Source: Candidimonas humi
GTDB lineage: Bacteria; Pseudomonadota; Gammaproteobacteria; Burkholderiales; Burkholderiaceae_B
Reading direction: 5' to 3'
Assembly (NCBI RefSeq): GCF_019166065.1
Contig: NZ_JAHTBN010000001.1
Coordinates: 682,001-746,000, forward strand
Length of the DNA stretch: 64,000 nt
Shown: piece by piece, positions 26,308 through 35,507 of the stretch
Position numbering within the stretch: the first letter of the stretch is position 1
How the letters are laid out: each line of letters opens with the position of its first letter
Notes under the pieces: generated by a model
The model's database searches: none
Seen by the model: only the letters and a program-made list of their open reading frames with translations
What the model was told of the DNA's origin: nothing
Program-made: the position numbers and the translations under genes

Positions 26308-27705
26308 TCAGAGCGCGCGCGCCAGCACCTCGAAAGTCCTGGCGTCCAGGGATTGCGCGGCGTTGAAACGCAAAAAACCGCCCGCGCTCAGGGACTGGCT
26401 GAAGGCATTGCCCGGGGCCAGCACCACGCCCTCCCCCAGGCACCTGCGGGCCAGATCGGCCGCATCCCTGCCGCCCGGCAGCCGGCACCACACGAACATG
26501 CCCGACTGCGGCACCAGCCAAGGCCGGATGTCGAGCGCTTCGAGGCGCTCGACGGTCTGCTGCATCGCCTGCGCCAGCCGTACACGCAGCGCCTCCATGT
26601 GCTTGCGGTAGCCGCTGTCGGTCAGCGCCGCCAGCAGGATTTCAGAAGCCAGGCGGCCGCCGCCGAAACTGGTGGCGATCTTCAAGTCGGTCAGGCCGTC
26701 GATCCAGTCGGCGCGTGCGGCAATATAGCCGCAGCGCAAGGAAGCCGAAAGCGTCTTGGAAAAACTGCCGATATGGATGACACGCGACAGGCCGTCGAAG
26801 GCCGCCAGCCTGGGCGCGGGGCTGGTCTCGAAATCGGCGAAGATATCATCCTCGACGATCACCAGATCGGTGCCGTCGGCCAGCTTCAGCAAACGGTGCG
26901 CAACCACCGGAGAAAGCGAGGCGCCGGTAGGATTGTGGATGCCCGAATTGGTGATATAGAGCCTGGGCGTATGCTCGCGCAAAGCCCGGGCGAACGCCTC
27001 CAGGTCGGGCCCGTTCGGCGTATAGGGCACGCCCACCGCCTTGGCGCGATGCGCCCGCAGCAGCGCGTGGAAATTGAAATAGCAGGGATCGTCGACCAGC
27101 ACCGTATCGCCCGGCTCCAGCAAAAAACGGCAGATGAGATCCGCCGCCTGAGTGCCGGACTCGGTCAGCATGACTTGCTCGGCCGGCGCCTCGATCCCGG
27201 CGCCGGCCATGCGCCGGGCGAGCAACTGGCGCAACGCCGGCAGGCCGAGCGGCGTCGCGTAGTCCGCAAGCGCCGCCGTGTCGGTACGGGCCGCCGCGCG
27301 CAACGCACGGCGCATGCCGGCTTCGTACATCCACGAAGCCGGCAACCAGCCGCAGCCCGGCTTGAGTATCGCCGGGTCCGCCTCCAGCGCCTGGCGCGAG
27401 ACCCACAGCGGATCGACCTCGCGATCGAGCCGCGGGCCGAGCTCCGACAGGGCCAGGGGCGCGACCGGCCCCGCCACATAAAACCCCGATCCGGGCCGGG
27501 CATATATGAGCTCCTGCGCAGCCAGGCGCTCGTAGGCTTCCACCACCGTAGAAACCGAGAGGCGCATCGCCTTCGCCTGTGCACGCACAGAAGGCAGCCG
27601 CGACCCGGGCTGATAAGTGCGAGACGCAATACGCGCACGAATCGCATCCATCACCTCGTCGATCCTCGTGCCGCGCCGCGGCGCCGTCCCGGCTCTTGCC
27701 TGCAT
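26308..27705 (-). CDS. MocR-type (GntR HTH + aminotransferase) regulator
   Basis: The N-terminal 70 residues are a GntR winged helix (IDEVMDAIRARIASRTYQPGSRLPS, then STVVEAYERL). The rest is an aspartate-aminotransferase fold with SFSKTLSASLRCGY carrying the PLP lysine. Such MocR proteins bind PLP or an amino compound and control adjacent genes. The ATG at 27705 has GAGGAGGGCGGA just upstream and gives 465 residues; upstream in-frame starts lack such a site. The gene is divergent from an EamA exporter, its probable target. Confidence 0.91.
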   Translation of the reverse strand: MQARAGTAPRRGTRIDEVMDAIRARIASRTYQPGSRLPSVRAQAKAMRLSVSTVVEAYERLAAQELIYARPGSGFYVAGPVAPLALSELGPRLDREVDPLWVSRQALEADPAILKPGCGWLPASWMYEAGMRRALRAAARTDTAALADYATPLGLPALRQLLARRMAGAGIEAPAEQVMLTESGTQAADLICRFLLEPGDTVLVDDPCYFNFHALLRAHRAKAVGVPYTPNGPDLEAFARALREHTPRLYITNSGIHNPTGASLSPVVAHRLLKLADGTDLVIVEDDIFADFETSPAPRLAAFDGLSRVIHIGSFSKTLSASLRCGYIAARADWIDGLTDLKIATSFGGGRLASEILLAALTDSGYRKHMEALRVRLAQAMQQTVERLEALDIRPWLVPQSGMFVWCRLPGGRDAADLARRCLGEGVVLAPGNAFSQSLSAGGFLRFNAAQSLDARTFEVLARAL

Positions 27706-27873
27706 TCCGCCCTCCTCGCCGATCACACTGGCCGCCCACGGCCCGCCATCCACAGCAGCAGCCTCATTCCCGGCAGCGTCCCGTGGATCCCAGCCACACT
27801 GCCCTGAGCCCGGCCCAGCGGCCTCGAAGCCGGCCATACTGGCTCCCCCCAAACCGTATTGCCAGAAAATACA

Positions 27874-27905
27874 TAACAGTTTCTTTGGATTGTACTGCTC
27901 TGTTA
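27874..27905. promoter_or_regulatory. Inverted repeat between the MocR gene and the EamA gene
   Basis: TAACAG (27874-27879) and CTGTTA (27900-27905) are perfect inverted half-sites 20 bases apart, centre spacing 26 bases. They lie in a locally AT-rich part of the 483-base divergent gap, a suitable place for the MocR regulator to bind. Confidence 0.42.
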
Positions 27906-28134
27906 CTGGGAAACCTACGGCTTCCGTGTTCTACTGCCTAGGCTGCAAGCGCCGGCCTCGAAACACACCCCGCACGAATCGCGTCCTCGCACACAGCGTA
28001 CAAGGCACAACACGCCGCCCATTGCCGCGCCCCCTCCGAACGAGATTGCACCCACACCGCCAGCAACGCAGCATCAACAAAGCACGCAGGCCACGCACAT
28101 ACACACGCCACGCGCTACACACGTGCATACGCAA

Positions 28135-28170
28135 CGCACACACGCACACGCACACGCACACGCACACGCA
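28135..28170 (+). repeat. CACACG hexamer tract in the EamA 5' region
   Basis: Four to five perfect CACACG units end 18 bases before the EamA start codon. A degenerate continuation of CA/CG-rich words reaches back to about 28081. Such tracts can change length by slippage. Confidence 0.75.
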
Positions 28171-28188
28171 AGCAAAGGAAAACCGACA

Positions 28189-29052
28189 ATGGAAAAGACA
28201 GCAAGCGGATGGATCAGCGGCTTCATCGGAGTGCTGATCTTCGCCGGCTCGCTGCCCGCGACCCGCGCCGCGGTCATAGACCTCGACCCCACATTCGTCA
28301 CCTGCGCGCGGGCAAGCATCGCCGCCCTGCTCGGCCTGGCGCTCCTGCTGGCGCTGCGGCAACGCCGGCCCGAAGCACGGCTCATACCCGCGCTGGCCCT
28401 CGTCGCCCTGGGCGTAGTCGTCGGCTTCCCGCTGCTGACGGCACTCGCCTTGCGCCACATCTCATCGGCCCACTCCATCGTCTTCCTCGGCCTGCTGCCG
28501 CTGTGCACCGCCGCATTCGGCGTACTGCGCGGCGGCGAACGCCCCCGCCCGGCCTTCTGGCTGTTCGCACTACTGGGCAGCGCCTTCGTCGTCGGCTACG
28601 CCCTGCTGAGCGGCATCCAGGCCTCCTTCCAGGGCGACCTGCTCATGCTGGGCGCCATCGTCGCCTGCGGCCTCGGCTACGCAGAAGGCGCAAAATTGTC
28701 CCGCAAACTCGGCGGCTGGCAAGTCATCAGTTGGGCGCTCGTACTGGCGCTGCCCGTCATGCTGCCCCTGGCCCTGTACACCATGCCCGCATCATTCGCC
28801 GGCACAAGCATCTCGGCCTGGCTCGGCCTCGCATACGTATCCGTCTTCAGCATGCTGATAGGCTTCATGTTCTGGTACCGCGGCCTGGCGCTGGGCGGCA
28901 TCGCCGCCGTCAGCCAGCTACAACTGCTGCAGCCCTTCTTCGGCCTGGGCCTGGCCGCGCTGCTCTTGCACGAAACCGTAAGCTGGGCCATGCTCATCGT
29001 GACCCTCGGCGCAGTAATCTGCGTCGCCAGCGCCAAAAGATTCGCCGCCTGA
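28189..29052 (+). CDS. EamA/DMT-family transporter
   Basis: This 287-residue protein has about ten hydrophobic segments arranged as two EamA halves. The first starts at WISGFIGVLIFAGSLPATRAAV and the second near GDLLMLGAIVACGLGYAEGAKLS. DMT-family members export amino acids, nucleobases or other metabolites; the substrate is not evident. The ATG at 28189 follows AAAGGAAAA. A GTG at 28123 would read through the hexamer tract and is rejected. The divergent MocR gene suggests control by an amino-acid-related ligand. Confidence 0.9.
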   Translation: MEKTASGWISGFIGVLIFAGSLPATRAAVIDLDPTFVTCARASIAALLGLALLLALRQRRPEARLIPALALVALGVVVGFPLLTALALRHISSAHSIVFLGLLPLCTAAFGVLRGGERPRPAFWLFALLGSAFVVGYALLSGIQASFQGDLLMLGAIVACGLGYAEGAKLSRKLGGWQVISWALVLALPVMLPLALYTMPASFAGTSISAWLGLAYVSVFSMLIGFMFWYRGLALGGIAAVSQLQLLQPFFGLGLAALLLHETVSWAMLIVTLGAVICVASAKRFAA

Positions 29053-29096
29053 AACCACCACCCCGCCTGCACAGCGAACCCCACGCCCTCCGCCTG

Positions 29097-29193
29097 CCTA
29101 CAAAACCAGCGGAGAGAACGGGGTACCTCCTGGAGGTGAGTGGGTCATCGAACCGGAAGGAGGTACCCCGTTCTAGGCCGCGGCCTAAAGAAC
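29097..29193 (+). repeat. Structured repeat, copy C
   Basis: This copy is almost identical to copy B over the core, with a perfect 16-bp stem and the full palindrome AGGCCGCGGCCT. It begins 45 bases after the EamA stop and is followed by one 52-bp-type unit. Confidence 0.87.
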
Positions 29194-29231
29194 CCAATCA
29201 ACGACGCACCAATCAACAAACCCGCCACCCG

Positions 29232-29328
29232 TCTACAAAATGAGCGGAGAGAACGGGGTGCCTCCTGGAGGTGAGTGGGTCATCGAACCGGAAGGAGGTA
29301 CCTCGTTCTAGGCCGCGGCCTGAAGAGC
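29232..29328 (+). repeat. Structured repeat, copy D
   Basis: The left arm has GTG for GTA, and the right arm has CTC for CCC. Both changes leave G.U pairs, so the 16-bp stem stays intact at the RNA level. Confidence 0.85.
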
Positions 29329-29457
29329 CCGATCTCCGACGTACCAACGGCAATTCCGCTCCAAGCCGCGAATCAAGAACCCGGCCACCGACGCCAACAG
29401 CAACCGCGCCTGAAGAACCCGGCCTCACGACAAACCGGAATCCACAACCCCCACCCG

Positions 29458-29554
29458 CCTACAAAACCAGCGGAGAGAACGGGGTGCCTCCTGGAGGTGA
29501 GTGGGTCATCGAACCGGAAGGAGGTACCCCGTTCTAGGCCGCGACCTAAAGAAC
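29458..29554 (+). repeat. Structured repeat, copy E
   Basis: One G.U pair in the stem. The 60 bases before it resemble the 60 bases before copy A, so the repeated unit is larger than the core. It ends about 20 bases before the etfA terminator. Confidence 0.85.
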
Positions 29555-29572
29555 CCGATCCACGACGTACCG

Positions 29573-29617
29573 ATAAAAATAAACAAACCCCGCCCGGAAT
29601 TACCCAAAGCGGGGCTT
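29573..29617 (-). terminator. Intrinsic terminator of etfBA
   Basis: On the minus strand AAGCCCCGC (29617-29609) pairs with GCGGGGTTT (29593-29585) with one G.U, followed by a T-rich tract running through TTTATTTTT. It lies 42 bases after the etfA stop. Confidence 0.85.
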
Positions 29618-29658
29618 GTCACACGCGCGGCGCATCTGCCGCGTAAAACCACGCAGTA

Positions 29659-30588
29659 TTACAGCGCGGAAACCAACTCCGGCACGGCCTGGAACAAATC
29701 CGCCACCAGCCCATAATCCGCCACGCCGAAAATCGGCGCCTCGGCATCCTTGTTGATCGCCACGATCACCTTCGAATCCTTCATCCCGGCCAAATGCTGG
29801 ATCGCACCCGAAATACCAATGGCCACATACAACTGCGGCGCCACGATCTTGCCCGTCTGCCCCACCTGCCAGTCATTCGGCGCATAACCCGCGTCCACCG
29901 CCGCGCGCGAAGCGCCCAGCGCCGCACCCAGCTTGTCCGCCAGCGGATCGAGAATCTTGAAATTCTCCGCGCTGCCCATCCCGCGCCCGCCCGACACCAC
30001 AATCTTGGCCGCAGTCAGCTCCGGACGATCGCTCTTGGCCACCTCGCGCCCTACAAAAGACGACAGCCCCGAATCCGCCACCGCCGCCACGCTTTCCACG
30101 GCAGCCTGGCCGCCCTGTGCCGCCGCCGCATCGAAGCCCGTGGTACGCACCGTAATCACCTTTACCGGATCGGCCGACTGCACCGTGGCAATCGCATTGC
30201 CCGCATAAATCGGACGCTGGAACGTATCCGGCGACTCGACCGCGATAATGTCGGAGATCTGCGCCACGTCCAGCCTGGCGGCCACGCGCGGGGCCACATT
30301 CTTGCCCGAGGCCGTGGCCGGGAACAGGATATGGCTGTAATCCTTCGCCACCGCCAGCACCTGCTCGGCAACGTTCTCGGCCAGCTCGTCGGCCAGTTGC
30401 GGCGCATCGGCCAGCAGCACCTTGGAAACGCCCGCGATCTGCGCGGCCTGCTCGGCCACCGCCTGCGCGCCGCTGCCCGCGACCAGCACATGCACATCGC
30501 CGCCGATCTTCGCCGCGGCAGCCACCGTGTTCAGCGTCGCGCCCTTCAACTGGGCATTGTCGTGTTCGGCTATTACCAGATTCGTCAT
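29659..30588 (-). CDS. etfA: Electron transfer flavoprotein subunit alpha
   Basis: EtfA binds FAD and passes electrons from acyl-CoA dehydrogenases to ETF-quinone oxidoreductase. The C-terminal FAD domain carries [44 protein letters not shown] and [12 protein letters not shown]. The length is 309, as expected. It starts two bases after the etfB stop, and a strong terminator follows. Confidence 0.97.
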   Translation of the reverse strand: MTNLVIAEHDNAQLKGATLNTVAAAAKIGGDVHVLVAGSGAQAVAEQAAQIAGVSKVLLADAPQLADELAENVAEQVLAVAKDYSHILFPATASGKNVAPRVAARLDVAQISDIIAVESPDTFQRPIYAGNAIATVQSADPVKVITVRTTGFDAAAAQGGQAAVESVAAVADSGLSSFVGREVAKSDRPELTAAKIVVSGGRGMGSAENFKILDPLADKLGAALGASRAAVDAGYAPNDWQVGQTGKIVAPQLYVAIGISGAIQHLAGMKDSKVIVAINKDAEAPIFGVADYGLVADLFQAVPELVSAL

Positions 30589-30590
30589 GA

Positions 30591-31340
30591 TCAGATCACC
30601 TTCGCTTCGTTCTTGAGCTTCTCGACCAGAGTGGCAACATCGGGCACCATCACGCCCGCCGAACGCGCCGGCGGCTCACTGACCTTCAGCGTCTTCAGGC
30701 GCGGCGCCACATCCACGCCCAGATCGGCCGGCGTGTAGTTGTCGAGCTGCTTCTTCTTGGCCTTCATGATGTTGGGCAGCGTGACGTAGCGCGGCTCGTT
30801 CAGGCGCAGGTCGGTGGTGACGATCGCCGGCAGCTTCAGCTTGATGGTTTCCAGGCCGCCGTCGACTTCGCGGGTGACGGTGGCGCTGTCGCCGGCCACT
30901 TCCAGCTTGCTGGCGAAGGTGGCTTGCGGCCAGCCCAGCAGCGCGGCCAGCATCTGGCCCGTCTGGTTGGCATCGTCGTCGATCGCCTGCTTGCCCAGGA
31001 TCACCAGTTGCGGCTGTTCCTTGTCGACCAGCGCCTTGAGCAGCTTGGCCACCGCCAGCGGCTGCAGCTCGGCATCGGTCTGCACCAGGGCGCCGCGGTC
31101 GGCGCCGATGGCCATGGCCGTGCGCAGGGTTTCCTGGCATTGCGCCACGCCGCAAGACACCGCCACGACTTCGGTGGCTGCGCCCTTTTCCTTCAGGCGC
31201 GTGGCTTCTTCGACGGCGATTTCATCGAACGGATTCATCGACATCTTCACGTTGGCGATGTCCACGCCGCTTTGATCGGACTTGACGCGCACCTTGACGT
31301 TATAGTCGACGACGCGCTTGACGGGTACTAAAACCTTCAT
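30591..31340 (-). CDS. etfB: Electron transfer flavoprotein subunit beta
   Basis: EtfB binds AMP and forms the heterodimer with EtfA. The 249 residues begin [20 protein letters not shown] and include [11 protein letters not shown] and the AMP-site region [29 protein letters not shown] precedes the ATG by seven bases. It serves acyl-CoA dehydrogenases such as the one at 24.4 kb. A TAGAAT box overlapping the stop codon of the upstream hydrolase gene is a possible -10. Confidence 0.97.
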   Translation of the reverse strand: MKVLVPVKRVVDYNVKVRVKSDQSGVDIANVKMSMNPFDEIAVEEATRLKEKGAATEVVAVSCGVAQCQETLRTAMAIGADRGALVQTDAELQPLAVAKLLKALVDKEQPQLVILGKQAIDDDANQTGQMLAALLGWPQATFASKLEVAGDSATVTREVDGGLETIKLKLPAIVTTDLRLNEPRYVTLPNIMKAKKKQLDNYTPADLGVDVAPRLKTLKVSEPPARSAGVMVPDVATLVEKLKNEAKVI

Positions 31341-31483
31341 CCAGCATCCTCCAGGGAATTGTCAAAAACCAAAAGACCAAAAGAAATCCGTCGGTGTCTG
31401 TGGCGCCGCAATACCTGGCCGGGCAGCGAGCTGCCCCGGCCGGCGCAAGAAATTGCTGCAGCGCAATGATTTAATCAGCCATT

Positions 31484-32407
31484 CTACAACTTTGCCAGCG
31501 CGCGTATGTGGGCGGCAACGCTGCGCCCCAGCGCCGACAGGTTGTAGCCGCCCTCCAGGAAGCTGGCGATACGCCCCTGGGCCGTCGTGTCGGCCAGGGC
31601 GACGATCTGCTCGGTAATCCAGGCATAGTCGGCCTCTACCATGCCGAGCTGGCTCATGTCGTCCTCGCGGTGCGCGTCGAACCCCGCCGAGATGAAAACG
31701 AATTCAGGCCGGAAGGCCTCCAGTCGGGGCAGCCAGACATCGCTCGCGATCTGCCGCAACATATCGCCGCCGGTATAGGCCTGCACCGGTATGTTGAGCA
31801 TATTGGATGCCGCCGGCGGCGCCCCGCTGCCGGGATAAAAAGGGTGCTGGAAAAAACCGCACATCAATACCCGCTCGTCGCCGGCGAACATTTCTTCGGT
31901 GCCGTTGCCGTGATGCACGTCGAAGTCGATTACGGCCACCCGCTGCAAAGCGTATTTGTCCAGCGCGTAGGCCACGGCCACCGCAATATTGTTGTAGATG
32001 CAGAAACCCATGGCCTGGCCCGGGCGCGCGTGGTGCCCGGGCGGGCGCACGGCGCAAAAGGCCGTTGCCGCCTGCCCCTGCATGATGGCGTCCACCGCCG
32101 CCAGGCCGGCGCCCGCCGCCACCTGTGCCGCTTCGAGAGAATGCGGGTTGAGCAGCGTGTCGGGATCCAGCTCGAAATAGCCCTGGGCCGGCGCATTGGC
32201 CTGCAGATAATTCAGGTACTGGGGCGTGTGCACGCGCAGAAGATCGTCGCGCTGCGCCTGCGGCGCGCGGACCTCGCGCAGGAAGTCGAGCAGGCCGCTG
32301 GACAGCAACTGGTCATTGATGGCGTCCAGGCGCGCCGGACACTCGGGATGCCATTGCCCCATCTCATGCAAACGACATGCCGGGTGGGTAATATATAGGG
32401 TCTCCAT
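31484..32407 (-). CDS. Histone deacetylase-like amidohydrolase
   Basis: This 307-residue zinc hydrolase belongs to the arginase/deacetylase superfamily. RPPGHHARPGQAMGFC provides the paired active-site histidines. DFDVHHGNGTEEMF and SAGFDAHREDD supply the zinc ligands. In bacteria such proteins deacetylate polyamines, acetoin-related compounds or unknown amides, so the substrate is open. The ATG at 32407 (METLYITHP) is the only start that keeps the N-terminal strand. It has no Shine-Dalgarno sequence and lies only 10 bases from the start of the divergent mltB. Confidence 0.9.
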   Translation of the reverse strand: METLYITHPACRLHEMGQWHPECPARLDAINDQLLSSGLLDFLREVRAPQAQRDDLLRVHTPQYLNYLQANAPAQGYFELDPDTLLNPHSLEAAQVAAGAGLAAVDAIMQGQAATAFCAVRPPGHHARPGQAMGFCIYNNIAVAVAYALDKYALQRVAVIDFDVHHGNGTEEMFAGDERVLMCGFFQHPFYPGSGAPPAASNMLNIPVQAYTGGDMLRQIASDVWLPRLEAFRPEFVFISAGFDAHREDDMSQLGMVEADYAWITEQIVALADTTAQGRIASFLEGGYNLSALGRSVAAHIRALAKL

Positions 32408-32417
32408 AAGGATGATT

Positions 32418-33566
32418 ATGTTCAAACCCCTTCGTGTTTTGCAAGCCACCTTGCTGGCCCTGGCCTTGAGCGGCTGCGCGACGACGAAAACCCGCCCCGC
32501 CGCCTCGCCAACCGCGCCGCCCGCGGCCAGTGCGAACGCGACGACGGCGCCCTCCATCCAGGCGGGCAAATCCATGAGCGGTTCCACCAGCTTCCAGGAT
32601 GCCGGCGGCCACTTGCGGCCCGACATCGAAGCCTATGCGCGCGAAGTCTCGCAAGTCCGCGGAGTCCCGCTGCCGCGCGTCGAGACCGTGCTCAAGGCCG
32701 CCCGCTACAACGCCACGGTGGCGCGCCTGATGCAGCCGTCCAAGATTCATGTGCGCCGCAGTTGGGTCACCTACCGCAAGCGCTTCGTCGACCCCATACG
32801 CATCCGCGCCGGCGCGCAGTTCTGGATGGAAAACCAGGCCACGCTGGATGCCGCCGCCAGCCGCTACGGCGTGCCGCAGTCCATCATGGTCGCGATCATC
32901 GGGGTCGAGACCATCTACGGCAGGCAGACTGGGGGCTTTCCGGTGATCGACGCACTGGCTACGCTGGGCTTCAGCAATCCCGACGACACGCGCCCCGAAC
33001 GCAGCCGCATGTTCCGCGACCAGTTGGCCGACCTGATCCAGCTCGATAACGAAAAGAAACTCAACGCCCTCGATGTCGAAGGCTCTTATGCGGGCGCCAT
33101 CGGCCTGCCCCAGTTCATGCCGGGCAGCATCATGCGCTATGCCGTCGACGGCGATGGCGACGGCCATATCGACCTGCTCTACGATCCTAAAGATGCAATC
33201 CCGTCGGTAGCCAATTATTTGCGCCAGAACGGCTGGGTGCCCGGATTGCCGGTCTTCGCGCCGGTACTGCTGCCGCCCGATGCGGGCTCGCTGGTGGCCG
33301 GCGGCATCGTGCCCAGCACCGGCTGGGCGCAACTGCAAGCGCGCGGCGCCAAGGTCCGCCCGGGCGCCGCCAATACGGCCTGGGAACAATATCCGCTGGG
33401 CGTCGTGGACCTGATCGACGAGCCGCGCAATCTCAAGGAATATCGCACCGGCACGCCGAATTTCTTCGCCATCACGCACTACAACCACAGTTATTTCTAT
33501 GCGGCTTCGGTCGCCGACCTGGCCCAGGCCATTGCCGATAACCTCGGCCTGCCCGGCCCGAACTGA
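32418..33566 (+). CDS. mltB: Membrane-bound lytic murein transglycosylase B
   Basis: This outer-membrane lipoprotein cleaves peptidoglycan to 1,6-anhydro-muropeptides. The lipobox LALSGC puts the lipidated cysteine at residue 20. The SLT_2 domain includes IIGVETIYGRQTGGF, with the catalytic glutamate, and GAIGLPQFMPGS. A proline/alanine-rich linker follows the lipobox. The ATG at 32418 has AAGGA upstream and gives 382 residues; an ATG two codons earlier is possible. Its products feed NagZ-dependent recycling. Its promoter must lie inside the divergent hydrolase gene; TAATAT near 32389 is a candidate -10. Confidence 0.94.
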   Translation: MFKPLRVLQATLLALALSGCATTKTRPAASPTAPPAASANATTAPSIQAGKSMSGSTSFQDAGGHLRPDIEAYAREVSQVRGVPLPRVETVLKAARYNATVARLMQPSKIHVRRSWVTYRKRFVDPIRIRAGAQFWMENQATLDAAASRYGVPQSIMVAIIGVETIYGRQTGGFPVIDALATLGFSNPDDTRPERSRMFRDQLADLIQLDNEKKLNALDVEGSYAGAIGLPQFMPGSIMRYAVDGDGDGHIDLLYDPKDAIPSVANYLRQNGWVPGLPVFAPVLLPPDAGSLVAGGIVPSTGWAQLQARGAKVRPGAANTAWEQYPLGVVDLIDEPRNLKEYRTGTPNFFAITHYNHSYFYAASVADLAQAIADNLGLPGPN

Positions 33567-33724
33567 ATGCCCGAGCCAGCGCGGGCCCGGGGCGTGCCGG
33601 GCTCGCCACACGAGCCTGGCAGCGGTGCGCAACCGACTAGCGATAACAGGGCTGGAAAGAGGCAAGGCCAGATATGCCCTGCCGGCCAGGCCGCCGGCGC
33701 GCCGGCGGCCCATCGCCAGTCAAC

Positions 33725-34630
33725 TCAGTTGAATACCCCGGTCGACAGGTAGCGGTCGCCGCGGTCGCAGACGATGAAGACGATAGTGGAATTCTCGACT
33801 CGAGCCGCCACCCGCAAGGCTGCCACCGCCGCGCCGGCCGACGAGATTCCGCCGAAGATGCCTTCTTCGGCGGCCAGCCGCCGCGCCATGTCTTCGGCTT
33901 CCGATTGCTGGATCAATTCGAATTCGTCCACTTTGGACGCATCGTAGATCTTCGGCTGGTAGGCCTCGGGCCACTTGCGTATGCCGGGGATCTGCGAGCC
34001 CGGCGCGGGCTGCGCGCCGACTACGCGTATGCCCGCATTTTGCGTATGCAGATAGGTGGCCACGCCCATGATGGTGCCGGTCGTGCCCATGGCGCTGACG
34101 AAGTGCGTGACCTGGCCGTCGGTCTGCTGCCAGATCTCGGGGCCGGTGGTCTCGATGTGCGCTCGGGGATTATCGGCATTGGCGAACTGGTCGAGCACCT
34201 TGCCCTTGCCCTCGGCCTGCATTTTCAGGGCGAGGTCGCGTGCGTATTCCATGCCGCCCTCGCTCGCCTTGGTGAGGATGAGCTGCGCGCCGTAGGCCGT
34301 CATGGCCGCGCGGCGTTCCTGCGACAGGTTGTCGGGCATGATCAGGATCATCTTGTAGCCGCGTATCGCGGCGGCCATGGCCAGCGCGATGCCGGTGTTG
34401 CCGCTGGTGGCTTCGATGAGCGTGTCGCCCGGGGAAATCTCGCCGCGTTCCTGCGCATGGCGGATCATCGAGCTGGCGGCCCTGTCCTTGACCGAGCCGG
34501 CCGGATTATTGCCTTCCAGTTTTGCCAGTATGACATTGCCGCGGGCCTCGCCGGCCGCGCCGGGTATGCGTTGCAGGCGCACCAGAGGGGTGGAGCCTAT
34601 GGTGTCTTCGATAGTGGGATATTTTTTCAT
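33725..34630 (-). CDS. cysM: Cysteine synthase B
   Basis: This PLP enzyme makes cysteine, or S-sulfocysteine from thiosulfate, from O-acetylserine. GNNPAGSVKDRAA holds the PLP lysine (about residue 45), EATSGNTGIALA is the substrate loop, and GTTGTIMGV binds the phosphate. CysM rather than CysK is supported by the basic, compact active-site region and by overall resemblance. The ATG at 34630 gives 301 residues. It is the last gene of the run beginning at lapA, 117 bases after the comEA-like gene. Confidence 0.94.
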   Translation of the reverse strand: MKKYPTIEDTIGSTPLVRLQRIPGAAGEARGNVILAKLEGNNPAGSVKDRAASSMIRHAQERGEISPGDTLIEATSGNTGIALAMAAAIRGYKMILIMPDNLSQERRAAMTAYGAQLILTKASEGGMEYARDLALKMQAEGKGKVLDQFANADNPRAHIETTGPEIWQQTDGQVTHFVSAMGTTGTIMGVATYLHTQNAGIRVVGAQPAPGSQIPGIRKWPEAYQPKIYDASKVDEFELIQQSEAEDMARRLAAEEGIFGGISSAGAAVAALRVAARVENSTIVFIVCDRGDRYLSTGVFN

Positions 34631-34747
34631 GCGGAAATCATACACCCATACCCGGGCCCATACCCGAGGGCGTTTCGCCGCTCCAGGCGCAAGGCGGCAG
34701 GGCCGGAAAACGCGGCGCCCAGCCCGCCTTGCGCAAGGGATGCCGCT

Positions 34748-35245
34748 TCAGCGCGCCGCCTGCTTGCCGGGCCGCGACGATGTCTTGGCGGTGGTCTTGT
34801 GGCCCGCAACCGGCTTGGCGGCCGCAGTAGCGCTGGCGGGCCGCGACGGAGCCGCGGCGGAGCCCGCCGCTGCGGCGGACGCCACGCCCGCCCCTACCGT
34901 CAGGCCCGAAGCCTGCAGGGTCACGGCTTTCTTGGGCCCTATGCCCTTGACGCGCTCGGCCAGATCTTCGAAAGATTCGAAGCGGCCGCCGCGCGCCCGC
35001 TCTTCGAGTATGACTTGCGCGGTCTTCGGGCCTATGCCGCGTACGGACTCGAGCTGCGCCTGGGTGGCGACGTTGACGTCCACCGCTTGCGCCGCGGACG
35101 CCAGCATGAGGCCTGCGGCCAGCCCCAGGGCGTTCAGCGCGGGGCGCCAGAAGGGCCTGCGGCCGCGGCCGGCAACGCCGCGGGCAGGCGCCAGATCGCT
35201 CGCGCCCAGCGGGCGCGCGACGGTCGATTCGGTAAAGGGATTCAT
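34748..35245 (-). CDS. ComEA-family helix-hairpin-helix protein
   Basis: A hydrophobic segment (ALNALGLAAGLMLASAAQA, ending near residue 54) precedes two helix-hairpin-helix motifs: VNVATQAQLESVRGIGPKTAQVI and SFEDLAERVKGIGPKKAVTL. An Ala/Ser/Lys-rich tail follows. This is the ComEA arrangement of a periplasmic DNA-binding protein used in DNA uptake. A role in transformation is not shown, since no other com gene is nearby. The ATG at 35245 has AGGAG upstream and gives 165 residues, with a long 35-residue basic stretch before the hydrophobic segment. The 262-base gap to rfaD holds no other gene. Confidence 0.85.
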   Translation of the reverse strand: MNPFTESTVARPLGASDLAPARGVAGRGRRPFWRPALNALGLAAGLMLASAAQAVDVNVATQAQLESVRGIGPKTAQVILEERARGGRFESFEDLAERVKGIGPKKAVTLQASGLTVGAGVASAAAAGSAAAPSRPASATAAAKPVAGHKTTAKTSSRPGKQAAR

Positions 35246-35507
35246 GGGATCTCCTGGTGATGGAATGGGCATGAAGACCAAGGCCTTCATGGCTTCCATC
35301 ATCGCGGAGCCGGCCGCGCCGGTCGAGGATGCCGGCACCATAAGATCCATAGGTAAAGCTACCGCGGCCTCGATCCATGCAGGCGCCGCAGCACACCCCA
35401 AGGGCAATCCGCGGCCGGGGCCGCTGCGGCAGCGAAGCCTTGCGGCGCCGGCGGCATGGCGCCGATACTCCCGCAGCCGGGCCCGCTCGGCCCCGGCCCG
35501 CAAGCCT

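Noticed and set aside
28123-28188. Upstream GTG start for the EamA gene reading through the CACACG tract
   Set aside because: Would add a His/Ala repeat before the first membrane segment; the ATG at 28189 has a good ribosome-binding site.
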